64,000 nucleotides of DNA from Vibrio neonatus. GTDB taxonomy: Bacteria > Pseudomonadota > Gammaproteobacteria > Enterobacterales > Vibrionaceae. Positions within the stretch are counted from its first letter, which is position 1, and the number at the start of each line of letters is the position of its first letter. The notes beneath the pieces were generated by a model, which searched no databases, was not told the origin of the DNA, and saw only the letters and a list, made by a program, of their open reading frames with translations. The translations under genes were made by a program, and so were the position numbers. Positions 8,955 through 18,561 of this stretch are shown one piece after another. The DNA lies in assembly GCF_024346975.1 (NCBI RefSeq), contig NZ_AP024886.1, positions 124,001 through 188,000 on the forward strand. Direction: 5' to 3'.

Positions 8955-9269
8955 ATGCAGAACGATTCAATGACCCAAACGTCACAACGATTTTTACTTT
9001 TAACCAAATATCAACAAGCGGAAGCAAAGAAGCGCCAGCAGTTTATCGAGAAGTACCTGACAGAAACCGAGCCTAAACACTTTCTAGAAGCAAGCCGTTG
9101 GGAAGTATTTTGTCAGAGACACTGTGTTGACATGCAGATAGCAAAACCAAAGCGCGAAGAGTTTGCCAAGTGGTGTTTTGATTTTAAAATGTGGCAAGGT
9201 GACCTGTTTGTGTTAGCACCGCAGTCAACCAATAATGACTACTACTCAGGAAAATGCGCTAACTCATAG
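8955..9269 (+). CDS. Hypothetical protein, 104 residues
   Basis: Not recognised. A soluble, charged protein starting MQNDSMTQTSQRFLLLTKYQ, rich in Lys, Glu and aromatic residues (two Trp-Cys contexts, KWCFDFKMWQG) with predicted helical character. There is no signal peptide or membrane segment. A start at the sixth residue (8970) is also possible. It stands alone between two AT-rich spacers, so neighbours give no clue to its role. Codon use resembles the flanking chromosome. Confidence 0.55.
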   Translation: MQNDSMTQTSQRFLLLTKYQQAEAKKRQQFIEKYLTETEPKHFLEASRWEVFCQRHCVDMQIAKPKREEFAKWCFDFKMWQGDLFVLAPQSTNNDYYSGKCANS

Positions 9270-9706
9270 CATTACCCTACATGACCGCTTTACCATAAAC
9301 CCACCTCATACAACGGCGTAGTAGGCGTCACACCCCTTTTGAAGTTACGGGTAACCACCCCCTCTTCCCAAAAAAGTAAGCCTCATTTCACTCCCTTAAA
9401 ATACGCACATCTTTTGCGCTACACAGCACTATAAATCCATCAATTTGGTCATTACTTAAATGATCGCAAATGCGGTTGATTTTTATTCAAGAAATCCATA
9501 CACACCCCGACAGACATAACAAATATCAATAAAAACTTGAACTTAGCATTAATTTGGTGAATGAATGCTTGTTTTTCATTTTTAGGTGTGGATGATGTAC
9601 ATGCTAACGATAATGATTCGCATAACTGTTCAAAAACAATGAAATCTCCTTTTTCTTTAGCGAATAACTACCAATCACTCTGTCTATATCAAAAATTGTA
9701 GGATTT
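9270..9706. other. Intergenic region upstream of the TonB receptor, 437 bp
   Basis: AT-rich non-coding region. The right part carries a Fur-like box (9609-9627), and the promoter of the receptor gene must lie near it. I see no other gene or strong hairpin. Confidence 0.55.
9609..9627 (+). promoter_or_regulatory. Fur-like box upstream of the TonB-dependent receptor
   Basis: The sequence GATAATGATTCGCATAACT matches 13 of 19 positions of the Fur consensus GATAATGATAATCATTATC, with the left GATAATGAT half perfect. It lies about 80 bp before the start of an outer membrane receptor gene, the expected place for iron repression. Functional assignment is inference. Confidence 0.5.
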
Positions 9707-12157
9707 ATGGATCGTTCTAACAAAATAACCACACTAGTATTAGGGATAATTGCCGCTTTGTATGGCGGATATGCTATCGCACAAACTCAAACTGACTCTG
9801 CAACAACAGAAGAAAATGGCGACCAAGAAATCGTCGTAGTTACAGGGACAGCGCTGACCATTGACCGTTTGGAATTAGAGCAATCACCAAAAGATAATCC
9901 AACGCTATCTGAAGCCATCAAGCATGAACCTCGAGTAGGTGTTGATGACGCGCAAGGAGCAATGCAAGGTGGCGATCTAACACCAGAAGAAATCTCGTTA
10001 TCAGGTGCTAGACCTCATCAAACCAAATACACCATTGATGGTGTCGGCGTAAACAACAACACTACCTTTGGCGGTGCTAATGATTTACCTGGAAGCCTAA
10101 GTTCTGGACATACTTCTGGATACTTCATTGATACCAACCTCATTGATAGTATTGAAGTTTTCGACCATAACATTAAGGCGGAATACGGCGGCTTCACCGG
10201 TGGTGTCGTCAACGCACATGTGCGTAAACCAACCGATGAGTTTGTGATTGATTATAACTATCGTATGAATGATAGTTCTTGGAACTCCAAACAGAAAGTG
10301 GGCGTCAACTTCGCAGATGATTATGGTACCCCTATTGATGGTTCAGGTTACTACCAACCTAACTACCAAAAGCGCATGCACGCCTTGCATATTGGCGGGC
10401 CTATTAGTGAGACACAAAAGCTAGCGCTTAATATCAGTCATCAGGCATCGGATATTCCAATGGCGAATGGCAAAGATTCTGATCAAACCATGGACAACCT
10501 ATTCCTTACCCATATTTGGGAATCAGGTGCATGGCAGACAACCACAGATTTTCGCTACACAGGTCATCATAAAAACACTTTCTTAAATGACGCAAACAGC
10601 AATGATGCCGTTCAAGAAGGCAGTGATTCAGTTGTTACTCACGCAGGCATGGGCGGTACATTTAAACTGGATTACATGTTTGACAGTGGTCACTGGCAAA
10701 CCACGCTGGCCTACGATCACTTACTCGACGAACGTGAATCTGATCATGACTATTTTGGCTCGTTCTTTGTTTTCGGAGCGGATGGTCTAGAAATGTACAA
10801 TCAGGGAAGCTACGGCAACCTGAAACAATCTCAAGACTCATACTTAGTTAAATCAGTCTATTATTCTGATCCAACTTACATCGGTAACTTAGAGCTTCAA
10901 CCAAGTATCGGTATAGAAGCAACCCACCAGCAAAGTAACGTTGATCGCGCCAATGATTTTGTTGCCTACCAATATCTTGATTTTGGTAGTCCAAGCATTT
11001 CGACGTTAACTCGCTACAATGCCTCAAACTACGATGTTGATGCTCAGCAATACGGCCTATTTGCTGACAGTACAATGCAATTGGATCGTTGGAGCCTTTA
11101 CTTAGGTGCTCGTGTTGATCACATGAGTGTATTTGAGCAAACCGTATTCTCCCCTCGTATTGCTACTAGCTGGGATTTCGATCTTGTTAACACTAACCGC
11201 ATTACCTTGGGTGCTAACCGTTACTACAGCTCAAATATGCTTGGCTTCGCACTACAAGCGGAACAAGACAACTACCTTTCTCGCTCTAGTAGTTGTACGC
11301 CAAACGATGGTGATTGGAACAACCTAGACGAAAGTAACCTGACTTGTGCATCAACTGAAACATTCGATGGCGCAGCACTAAGCTCAGCAGATGTACCTTA
11401 TTCTGATGAAGTTACTGCATCTTGGGATATCAATGTCAGCAACTTCGCTTTCGATACGACATACATCTACCGTATGCAAAGAGATGGCATCACCTTCTCT
11501 GAAGACTCAGACCTAGGCATAGCGACGATCCACAACAATATCGAAAGTGACGACCACATTATTAGCCTAGAAGTTGCCACTCGTAAACCATACGAAGTTG
11601 CAGGGGGTTACTTTAGTGCCAACTGGAAAATCGCTTATAACTACCGCCGTGGTCACGGTGACTTAAAAGGCACTTATGGAGCGGGTAATAACCTAAACGG
11701 TGGCTACCAAGATGAGTGGGTAATGGTTGACGGTGAGCTAGTTCGCTACAGCGAAATGGATGTGAGCGGTTACCAATCGCCACTAAAAAGTAGCTTAGAT
11801 CTCAATATGTTCTGGGCGAACGCTGGCGTTGTTTGGAACAACCGCGTGAACTACCAGCAAGGCAAAAAAGACAATGTATATCTAGGTGTTGAATCCGTTG
11901 AAATTGATGGACAGCCAGAAACAGTCAATTCTTTGCAGTCTGTCGAGCTCGACGATCTTGTGACATGGGATATGGCCATTAACTGGACTCCAACTCAGCT
12001 TAATAACCACCTAATCCTAGGTCTAAGCGTAACCAACATTCTAAATACTCAAGAAGTTATCTCTACTTCAGGTATTCATGTTGATGGTGTCGTTGTCCCA
12101 GACGATTACTACAACTCAGGTCGACAAATCTGGCTAAACGTCAACCTGCGTAACTAA
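9707..12157 (+). CDS. TonB-dependent outer membrane receptor (FusA/YddB-like)
   Basis: An 816-residue outer membrane receptor with a signal peptide (cleavage after about residue 26, GGYAIAQ), a TonB-box-like EIVVVTGT near residues 40-48, a plug domain (ISLSGARPHQTKYTIDGVGVNNN, then IEVFDHNIKAEYGGFTGGVVN) and a long beta-barrel. It probably imports a large or iron-bearing ligand using proton-motive force via TonB. The next two genes are an M16 protease and an SbmA/YddA-type ABC transporter. That trio matches FusA-FusC-FusD (ferredoxin import) and E. coli YddB-PqqL-YddA. The last residues LNVNLRN lack the terminal aromatic residue typical of barrel proteins. Specific substrate is unknown. Confidence 0.85.
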   Translation: MDRSNKITTLVLGIIAALYGGYAIAQTQTDSATTEENGDQEIVVVTGTALTIDRLELEQSPKDNPTLSEAIKHEPRVGVDDAQGAMQGGDLTPEEISLSGARPHQTKYTIDGVGVNNNTTFGGANDLPGSLSSGHTSGYFIDTNLIDSIEVFDHNIKAEYGGFTGGVVNAHVRKPTDEFVIDYNYRMNDSSWNSKQKVGVNFADDYGTPIDGSGYYQPNYQKRMHALHIGGPISETQKLALNISHQASDIPMANGKDSDQTMDNLFLTHIWESGAWQTTTDFRYTGHHKNTFLNDANSNDAVQEGSDSVVTHAGMGGTFKLDYMFDSGHWQTTLAYDHLLDERESDHDYFGSFFVFGADGLEMYNQGSYGNLKQSQDSYLVKSVYYSDPTYIGNLELQPSIGIEATHQQSNVDRANDFVAYQYLDFGSPSISTLTRYNASNYDVDAQQYGLFADSTMQLDRWSLYLGARVDHMSVFEQTVFSPRIATSWDFDLVNTNRITLGANRYYSSNMLGFALQAEQDNYLSRSSSCTPNDGDWNNLDESNLTCASTETFDGAALSSADVPYSDEVTASWDINVSNFAFDTTYIYRMQRDGITFSEDSDLGIATIHNNIESDDHIISLEVATRKPYEVAGGYFSANWKIAYNYRRGHGDLKGTYGAGNNLNGGYQDEWVMVDGELVRYSEMDVSGYQSPLKSSLDLNMFWANAGVVWNNRVNYQQGKKDNVYLGVESVEIDGQPETVNSLQSVELDDLVTWDMAINWTPTQLNNHLILGLSVTNILNTQEVISTSGIHVDGVVVPDDYYNSGRQIWLNVNLRN

Positions 12158-12206
12158 ACCTAATGCCATTCATTTTCATCTCTTTTGAGCAATATCATCA
12201 ATAACC

Positions 12207-12241
12207 AGGAGTTGGCGCGCTTTGCGCGCCACTATCGTATG
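12207..12241 (+). promoter_or_regulatory. Hairpin-bridged ribosome binding site of the M16 lipoprotein gene
   Basis: AGGAG at 12207-12211 is 27 bases from the ATG at 12239, too far for normal initiation. Between them is a perfect hairpin, TGGCGCGC-TTT-GCGCGCCA (12213-12231). Folding this stem out leaves eight unpaired bases between AGGAG and ATG, an ideal spacing. A leaderless-distance start at TTG 12185 would place 18 extra residues before a perfect lipoprotein signal. The hairpin bridge is therefore the more economical reading, but it is inference. Confidence 0.5.
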
Positions 12242-15031
12242 AAATATATCCCCATTTTGATAGCCGCATGCATTGCTATAGCTGGCTGCCAACAAACTAA
12301 AACAGACATTGAAGATCCTCAGTTACCAATACGTCAGGATATGATCCAAGGCGAACTTGATAACGGTATGCGTTATATCTTAGTGGAAAATAACCGCCCG
12401 AAAGATCGCGTATCACTTCAGCTGGTTGTTAATGCTGGCTCTTTAGATGAAGACGATGACCAAAAAGGCATTGCTCATTTGGTTGAACATATGGCTTTTA
12501 ACGGGACTGAGCAGTTTCCTGCCAATACCCTAATTGAACATCAACAAGCACTCGGTATGGTATTTGGGCGTGATGTCAACGCCATGACCGAATATTACAC
12601 CACCTCTTACTTCCTACACTTACCAAATAGCTCAGAAGAGATGCTAAGTGAAGGTTTTAACATGCTTTCTCAACAAGCGAGCGCTCTGGTCTTCGATCAA
12701 GATGAACTAGAACGTGAACGTCCTGTTGTCGAAGAAGAATGGCGCAGCACTTTGAGTATGATGGCGCGTCTAGGCAAAGCCAATCGCCAAATTCTACTTG
12801 AAGGTAGTCGCTTTGGCGATCGTGAGCCTATTGGTGATATGGATCTAGTGCGCCATGTGGATGCTAGTCGCATCGAAGCATTTTGGCACGATTGGTACCA
12901 CCCCAATAATATGACTCTGATTGTGGTCGGTTCAACCAACCAAGCTGAAGTGGAAAAAATGCTTAATCGCTACTTTGCGCCTCTGCCGGCCAAAGAGCTT
13001 CCACAACGTCCGCAATTAAACGTACCTTTAGACAATACTCTTGATCTAAAAGTGATTGCCGACAAAGAAATTACCACTGAAGTGCTCTCTTTTAACTTTA
13101 GAGATCATGAAGTGACGCCGCATACTGAATCTGAATTGCGCGCCAAACTGGTCAACGATATCACCATGCAAGTGCTCAACAAGCGCCTGCGCGAACAATA
13201 CCAAGTAGAGAGCGACAACATCAGTAAATTGATGATGATGACGCGTCCAATGGCTGCCGGTTATCGCAACAACCGTCTCATGGTGATTTTGACGGGTAAA
13301 AACTACCTAGCGAGCACCGAAGAAGCATTTGAACAGCTCAGTCGTTTTGCCTCACATGGTTTTAATCAAGACGATCTGAATACTGAACGTCAATCCATGA
13401 TCAATCGCTATTCGCAAATGGCTGACTCACTACGCAGCACAACTAACCGCCGCGAAATGATGTCTATCTTTAACCGTTTGCGCTCACAATCGCCACTGAT
13501 CGATTCTGATCAATACGCTGTGGTGATTGAAAAACTGTCAAATAGCATCACCCTTGACGAAATCAATGCGCACCTCAAGCGCATGGTACAAACGCTCAAT
13601 CCATTAGTTATTGCGCAAGTAAAAGTAGACAACCAGGCGCAATTGCCAAGCGTTGCCCAATTACAACAAGCATGGGAATACGCCAAGGCCAATCCTCCTG
13701 CCGCCATTGCGCCGGTTACCGTAAGCAAAAAGCTCGTTTCTGATGTGCCTGAAGCTGCCAAAATTGTCGCTTACAAAGAGCAACAAGGCGTAAAAATGTG
13801 GACGCTAGAAAATGGCGCTCAAGTTTGGTTTGAATACAGTGATGAGTCGAGCAATGAACTGCGCTTAGATTATCGCGGTTGGGGTGGCAGTCAGCATCTT
13901 CCTGCTGAGCAACGCTCAATTGCACTACTACTGCGTCAAATGAGCAAGTTTGGCTACGGCGACTTTAGCACTGACCAACTGGCAATGCTAAATGCTCCTT
14001 ACTCAAACCGCATCAGCAGTTATGTAAACCAAAGCATGCACGGTTTTTCGGGTACTTCAAACCCGAAATCACTCGAAAACTGGCTACAAAACGTCTACCT
14101 ACAAATCACACAACCGCAAGTGGATGAGGAGCTGTGGCAAGCCTCTAAACGCTTGATGGAGCGTGGTATTGAGAATCAAAAAACAAGCTCAAATGGTCAA
14201 TTTAACACTGCCATCGATGCGATTCGTTATGTGAACAACCCTGAGCGCTTGCGTTTAACCAAAGAGCAATTAAGCAAGATTGAGACTAAAGATCTGTTCA
14301 ACGCATGGAATATGCTGTTTTCCAATGCTAACCAACATCACTTGATTGTGGTCGGTAATGCCGATGCAAAACAGGTGATTGAACTTGCGCAGCGTTATAT
14401 CGGCTCTTTACCATCAAGTGCAGAAGCTTACTCTCAAATTGAACTTCCGCCTCTAGGCAGCGGCAAGCATGAAGTTAGAATTGCCGCCGGCGAAGAGCCA
14501 ATGGCAATCACAAGCTTGCTGTTCAATCAGGACTTTGCTTACAGCACGCAACGTGGTGATAAAGCGTATCTATTAAGCCGCATTATTTCTAATCGTTTAC
14601 GTGAATCTTTGCGTGAAGATGCAGGCGGCGTGTATTCGGTGCGCTTTGCTATTCGACTAGACAGAAACCGCAACCAAGCCTTTGGCATGCTGAGCTATGG
14701 ACATGATCCACTGCGTGGCGAAGAGCTAAGAACCAAAGTAACGGCTGTGCTAGACAAAGTATTAGAACAGGGCGTTACCCAAAAAGAGCTTTCCGAAATC
14801 ATTGCTCAAACAAAGAACTCGCTCGCACCGGACAATATCTCAGATCGTCAGCGCCTAAATTATCTTAATGATGCGGCGCAATACGGAGATAGCCTAACCT
14901 CGGCCGCTGATTATTTGGCATGGGTAGACAGTGTCACTCCAGCTCAAATGGATGAAATGGCAAAGCAAATATTGGTCACTAACAATTGGATCGATGCCAG
15001 CTTAATGCCTGCTGAAAAAGCAGAAGATTAA
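12239..15031 (+). CDS. M16 zinc metalloprotease lipoprotein (FusC/PqqL-like)
   Basis: A 930-residue pitrilysin-family (M16) protease, essentially the length of E. coli PqqL. The zinc motif HxxEH is H80-L-V-E83-H84 (HLVEHMAFNGT), with the downstream glutamate region VVEEEWRS. The second, inactive-type half follows after about residue 480. The start at 12239 gives a lipoprotein signal MKYIPILIAACIAIAGC with lipobox IAGC, so the protease is anchored in the periplasm. It sits between a TonB-dependent receptor and an ABC transporter, as in FusC and PqqL systems. There it would cleave an imported protein such as a ferredoxin or another iron protein. Substrate is inferred, not shown. Confidence 0.88.
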   Translation: MKYIPILIAACIAIAGCQQTKTDIEDPQLPIRQDMIQGELDNGMRYILVENNRPKDRVSLQLVVNAGSLDEDDDQKGIAHLVEHMAFNGTEQFPANTLIEHQQALGMVFGRDVNAMTEYYTTSYFLHLPNSSEEMLSEGFNMLSQQASALVFDQDELERERPVVEEEWRSTLSMMARLGKANRQILLEGSRFGDREPIGDMDLVRHVDASRIEAFWHDWYHPNNMTLIVVGSTNQAEVEKMLNRYFAPLPAKELPQRPQLNVPLDNTLDLKVIADKEITTEVLSFNFRDHEVTPHTESELRAKLVNDITMQVLNKRLREQYQVESDNISKLMMMTRPMAAGYRNNRLMVILTGKNYLASTEEAFEQLSRFASHGFNQDDLNTERQSMINRYSQMADSLRSTTNRREMMSIFNRLRSQSPLIDSDQYAVVIEKLSNSITLDEINAHLKRMVQTLNPLVIAQVKVDNQAQLPSVAQLQQAWEYAKANPPAAIAPVTVSKKLVSDVPEAAKIVAYKEQQGVKMWTLENGAQVWFEYSDESSNELRLDYRGWGGSQHLPAEQRSIALLLRQMSKFGYGDFSTDQLAMLNAPYSNRISSYVNQSMHGFSGTSNPKSLENWLQNVYLQITQPQVDEELWQASKRLMERGIENQKTSSNGQFNTAIDAIRYVNNPERLRLTKEQLSKIETKDLFNAWNMLFSNANQHHLIVVGNADAKQVIELAQRYIGSLPSSAEAYSQIELPPLGSGKHEVRIAAGEEPMAITSLLFNQDFAYSTQRGDKAYLLSRIISNRLRESLREDAGGVYSVRFAIRLDRNRNQAFGMLSYGHDPLRGEELRTKVTAVLDKVLEQGVTQKELSEIIAQTKNSLAPDNISDRQRLNYLNDAAQYGDSLTSAADYLAWVDSVTPAQMDEMAKQILVTNNWIDASLMPAEKAED

Positions 15032-15051
15032 TAATTTTCGACATTAATACA

Positions 15052-15081
15052 AGCACATACGGCTTATACGCTGTATGTGCT
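15052..15081 (+). terminator. Hairpin between protease and ABC transporter genes
   Basis: Inverted repeat AGCACATACGGC (15052-15063) and GCTGTATGTGCT (15070-15081) with a 6-nt loop and one G-U pair. Only a short TTTA follows, so it may be a weak attenuator or RNA processing site inside the three-gene cluster rather than a true end. Its right arm overlaps the in-frame ATG at 15075, arguing that the real start of the next gene is 15102. Confidence 0.5.
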
Positions 15082-15101
15082 TTAGTCATCTCAGGGAATG
15101 T

Positions 15102-16838
15102 ATGTTAATCCTTAAACAATTTTATGCTATTGCAAAACCCTATTGGTCGAGCAAAGCCAGTCTCATGTCATGGTTGCTATTTGCCGCCACTGTAGCCCTA
15201 TCTTTATTACTTGTTCAGGTGATGGTGAAACTGAACGTTTGGAATAAAGAGTTTTTTGATGCCTTGGCCGCATTAGATGGTCCGCTAATTTACGATCTGC
15301 TACTTAAATTTATCGGCTTTGTTGCCATCATCGTAGTGATGAAAGTCTACGCAAAGTGGCTACAACAATGGGTGGAAATACGCTGGCGTACTTGGCTTAC
15401 TGAGCGCCTTGTCGGTCGCTGGTTGAGCAACCAAAACTTTTATCGACTCACACTTACCGAAGAGCCTGATAACCCAGATCAACGTATTGCTGAAGACATT
15501 AAATTACTCACCACCGATACCTTAACCCTGATTTTAGGCTTAATCCAAAGTGTGGCAACTCTATCTGCGTTCAGTATCATTTTGTGGAACCTTTCCAGCG
15601 ACTTTTTGTTGCCTTTATTTGATGACATCAAAATATCCGGCTATTTGCTGTGGCTGGCGCTCATTTATTCGTTAGCTGGTGCGGGCGTAACTCACTTCTT
15701 TGGCCATAAACTGCATAAGCTTTACTACCAACAACAACAGCGAGAAGCGAACTTTCGTGCTCGACTGCTACGTAGCCGCGACAGTGCCGAGCAAATTGCT
15801 TTAATGCACGGTCAACAGCGCGAAAAATCCCAGTTAGACTCCACATTTGATGATATTTCATTCAACTGGAAGTCCTTAATGGGGCGCGAAAAAAAACTCG
15901 GTATGGTCATCAACACCTACCACCAAATTGCAACTATGGTGCCATACTTTGCCGCTATTCCTGCACTGATGGCAGGCGCAATTACCGTTGGCGGACTCTT
16001 CCAAGTGCGTATGGCCTTTATGCGTGTTTACAGCTCACTCAGTTGGTTTATCTTCCGCTATGACGACCTAACGTATTGGAGTGCCACAGTTGTCCGTTTA
16101 ACCCAATTTATTGAAGCTATGGATAAGTGCGAAGCATTCTCACAAACCACGCCAAACAAAGGGGCTACTACCACTCATTCAGTAACAGAAGACAAACCTT
16201 TGGCTACACCTTACGGTTTATCTTGCGAGCAATTGAGCATACAAAAGCCAAACGGTCAGACGCTGCTTTCTAATATTTCATTGCAAGTGAAATCAGGAGA
16301 GTCACTGATGATCAAAGGGGCCAGTGGCTTAGGTAAATCGACACTACTGCGCACACTAGCTGGCATTTGGCCGTTTTATCAAGGTCAATTCCGCACCGAT
16401 GATCACAACGTGTTGCTACTTCCTCAAAAGCCTTATCTGCCCAAAAGCAGTATGCGTGAATGTTTAAGCTACCCACAAGCACCAAACTCAGACGATGCGC
16501 CATATCAAACCGCTCTAGAGCAAGTTGGACTTAGCGCACTGGCAGAAGACTTGGACAATGAAACCGAATGGCAAATGAAGCTCTCGGGAGGCGAACAACA
16601 AAAGATTGCTCTAGCCCGCGCTTTAGTACAAAAACCTCAACTGCTGATTCTGGATGAAGCCACCAGTAGCCTTGATGAACCAAGTGCCTACGCCCTGATT
16701 GAGCAATTGCGTACCCTATTGCCCCACAGCACCATCTTGATGGTCAGTCACCAAAGCCACCTAACTGAGCTGTTTGAACGGGTAATGGAGCTAGGCACAG
16801 ACAAGCACACCACAAAGCCATTGCTTTCAGCGAGTTAG
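15102..16838 (+). CDS. SbmA/YddA-type ABC transporter, fused permease and ATPase (FusD-like)
   Basis: A 578-residue half-transporter. About six membrane helices in the first 330 residues belong to the SbmA/BacA/YddA class, followed by an ABC ATPase with Walker A GASGLGKST (residues 406-414), signature LSGGEQQKIALARAL and Walker B LLILDEATSSLD. The start at 15102 has AGGGA just upstream. The longer frame from 15075 begins inside a hairpin. E. coli YddA and Pectobacterium FusD are the closest functional matches by gene order. The role is probably to move peptides or a by-product of protein processing across the inner membrane. Direction of transport cannot be read from sequence. Confidence 0.85.
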   Translation: MLILKQFYAIAKPYWSSKASLMSWLLFAATVALSLLLVQVMVKLNVWNKEFFDALAALDGPLIYDLLLKFIGFVAIIVVMKVYAKWLQQWVEIRWRTWLTERLVGRWLSNQNFYRLTLTEEPDNPDQRIAEDIKLLTTDTLTLILGLIQSVATLSAFSIILWNLSSDFLLPLFDDIKISGYLLWLALIYSLAGAGVTHFFGHKLHKLYYQQQQREANFRARLLRSRDSAEQIALMHGQQREKSQLDSTFDDISFNWKSLMGREKKLGMVINTYHQIATMVPYFAAIPALMAGAITVGGLFQVRMAFMRVYSSLSWFIFRYDDLTYWSATVVRLTQFIEAMDKCEAFSQTTPNKGATTTHSVTEDKPLATPYGLSCEQLSIQKPNGQTLLSNISLQVKSGESLMIKGASGLGKSTLLRTLAGIWPFYQGQFRTDDHNVLLLPQKPYLPKSSMRECLSYPQAPNSDDAPYQTALEQVGLSALAEDLDNETEWQMKLSGGEQQKIALARALVQKPQLLILDEATSSLDEPSAYALIEQLRTLLPHSTILMVSHQSHLTELFERVMELGTDKHTTKPLLSAS

Positions 16839-16876
16839 ATCCACTAGCTAAATACAGAAAGTAAACTGGCAAGAAA

Positions 16877-16913
16877 AAGGCCTGACTCCAATAGTGTATG
16901 GGAGTCAGGCCTT
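16877..16913. terminator. Bidirectional Rho-independent terminator
   Basis: Perfect 13-bp stem: AAGGCCTGACTCC (16877-16889) and GGAGTCAGGCCTT (16901-16913), 11-nt loop. It is flanked by AAAA on the left and TTAATTT on the right. It closes the receptor-protease-transporter cluster and the convergent DUF1254 gene. Confidence 0.85.
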
Positions 16914-16943
16914 AATTTGCCTTTATAACGTCACGTTATTGAG

Positions 16944-18431
16944 TTATTTAACCTGTTTAAAATCACTAGGTTTCCATGAGTTATCAAACCATGCTTGCGT
17001 TGGGCCATAAACACGGAAAATCACGTTATAACCTTTGCCATCCACCGTTTGAACCCAATTTCCTGCAGCGCCTTGTGGTGCTTTAGGTGCAAAGTGGATA
17101 GTGGTTGAGCCGTCCGCGTTTTTCTTCACACCTTTGCTTAATCCATCGACCCCAGCCGCTTTTTGATCTGTCTCTAACATAGAGCGGGTTTGGTTGTCGT
17201 ACACCATAAATGACCAGAACTTAGTTACAGGCACACCTGCTGGTAGCGTGACCGTATAGTGTTTTGAACCATCAAGCAGCTTGTCGTCTTGATCTCGAGT
17301 CGCTAGAAGGTAATCAGAGCCTTTACCCTCGGTTTTGGTCACCATATCTGGGGTGATACCTGTCGCCATAAAGTGGAACAATGCTCGATCATCGGCGTTA
17401 ATCACGCCATTTTCATTGTCGATAAACTCATGACCATTTACCAATGGCGTAAACCACTTTCTATCTTGATAGCGAGTCACCGACTCGTCTGGATGGAAGT
17501 AATAACTGCGCGCTTCGGCGGTCGCGATCTTTGAGGCTTCTTTTAAAATGCCTTGCATGCGTGTATCTGGCGTAAATGGCTTGCCTTTTTCAATGCCTAA
17601 ACGTTTTGCCATAGATAACCACTCTGCATCAAACACTGCTGATGGCTCATATTGGATCAACTCATTGATTTCCGAATAAAAAGACTCATCCATCGCGTGC
17701 ACTGTGTTGTACTTAACGCCCGAGAAGTTTTTAAAGTTAGTACGTTCTTGCTTGCCGTATGGGTACAACTTCATGGTCTCTTTTAGCTTAGCAATATCAC
17801 TGTCCATCGTTTGTGGCGTAGTAATCACACGCAGTAATAACCAGTGACGGTAACCCTCTGATTTAATGTGAATATACCCTTCAGGCAGCTCTCCCTGATA
17901 CGAAGAATGGTAGAAGAAGTATTTTCCGCCGTTACCTTGGTCTTGTGGATGAGTTGCTCCAACACGTGCCACAAACTTAAAGGCTGCGTTATCTACTAAA
18001 CCGAGGACGGGAGTGCCGACTTCAAGAACGACTGGTCCTTGTTTTAAGTCAATCTCACCTGATACATAAGGAGTGGTTGTGTTGGCGGTTAACCAGATAC
18101 TTTTTGCATCCAATAAGTCCTCAGAAATACCTATAGTGCGGTTTGCCTCCATACCAATGCTTTGATGACCGGCTAGTAAACCTTGAATAGAAGCAACAGG
18201 GATGCCTGAAAGGAAAACACGAACCGCATCGGCTGTATCCACAAAATCACTCGCCTTATTGTGCGTATCAAGAGACGGCGCACCATCTGTGTACGAAAGC
18301 TCACCTAAATATTTTGACTCCACTTGATTAGGAGTAATGATTGAAGCGGGTACGTCGGCCTCGTAGGTTGCAGCATTCGCAGATGCAACTAAACCCAGAG
18401 TCATGATCGTAGCAATAAGTGTTTTTTTCAT
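16944..18431 (-). CDS. Exported DUF1254/DUF1214 protein
   Basis: A 495-residue protein with a clear Sec signal (MKKTLIATIMTLGLVASANA). It has the DUF1254 region in the first half (AVRVFLSGIPVASIQGLL, GISEDLLDAKSIWLTANTTTPY) and DUF1214 at the C-terminus (VTLPAGVPVTKFWSFMVYDNQTRSML, VYGPTQAWFDNSWKPSDF). The family is widespread but its biochemical function is not established. AGGTGG lies five bases before the ATG. It is transcribed divergently from a LysR regulator 130 bp away, the usual arrangement for a regulator and its target. Confidence 0.88.
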   Translation of the reverse strand: MKKTLIATIMTLGLVASANAATYEADVPASIITPNQVESKYLGELSYTDGAPSLDTHNKASDFVDTADAVRVFLSGIPVASIQGLLAGHQSIGMEANRTIGISEDLLDAKSIWLTANTTTPYVSGEIDLKQGPVVLEVGTPVLGLVDNAAFKFVARVGATHPQDQGNGGKYFFYHSSYQGELPEGYIHIKSEGYRHWLLLRVITTPQTMDSDIAKLKETMKLYPYGKQERTNFKNFSGVKYNTVHAMDESFYSEINELIQYEPSAVFDAEWLSMAKRLGIEKGKPFTPDTRMQGILKEASKIATAEARSYYFHPDESVTRYQDRKWFTPLVNGHEFIDNENGVINADDRALFHFMATGITPDMVTKTEGKGSDYLLATRDQDDKLLDGSKHYTVTLPAGVPVTKFWSFMVYDNQTRSMLETDQKAAGVDGLSKGVKKNADGSTTIHFAPKAPQGAAGNWVQTVDGKGYNVIFRVYGPTQAWFDNSWKPSDFKQVK

Positions 18432-18561
18432 ATATCCACCTGTAATTTCAACTAAGTCTAAGTATTTGCTGTTGCGTAAAGAATAGGCACTTGCCTTATT
18501 TGCGTCTAACGACTTATGCTTATAATTGATTATGACTTAAGTGAATAATAGGCTCGCATTT

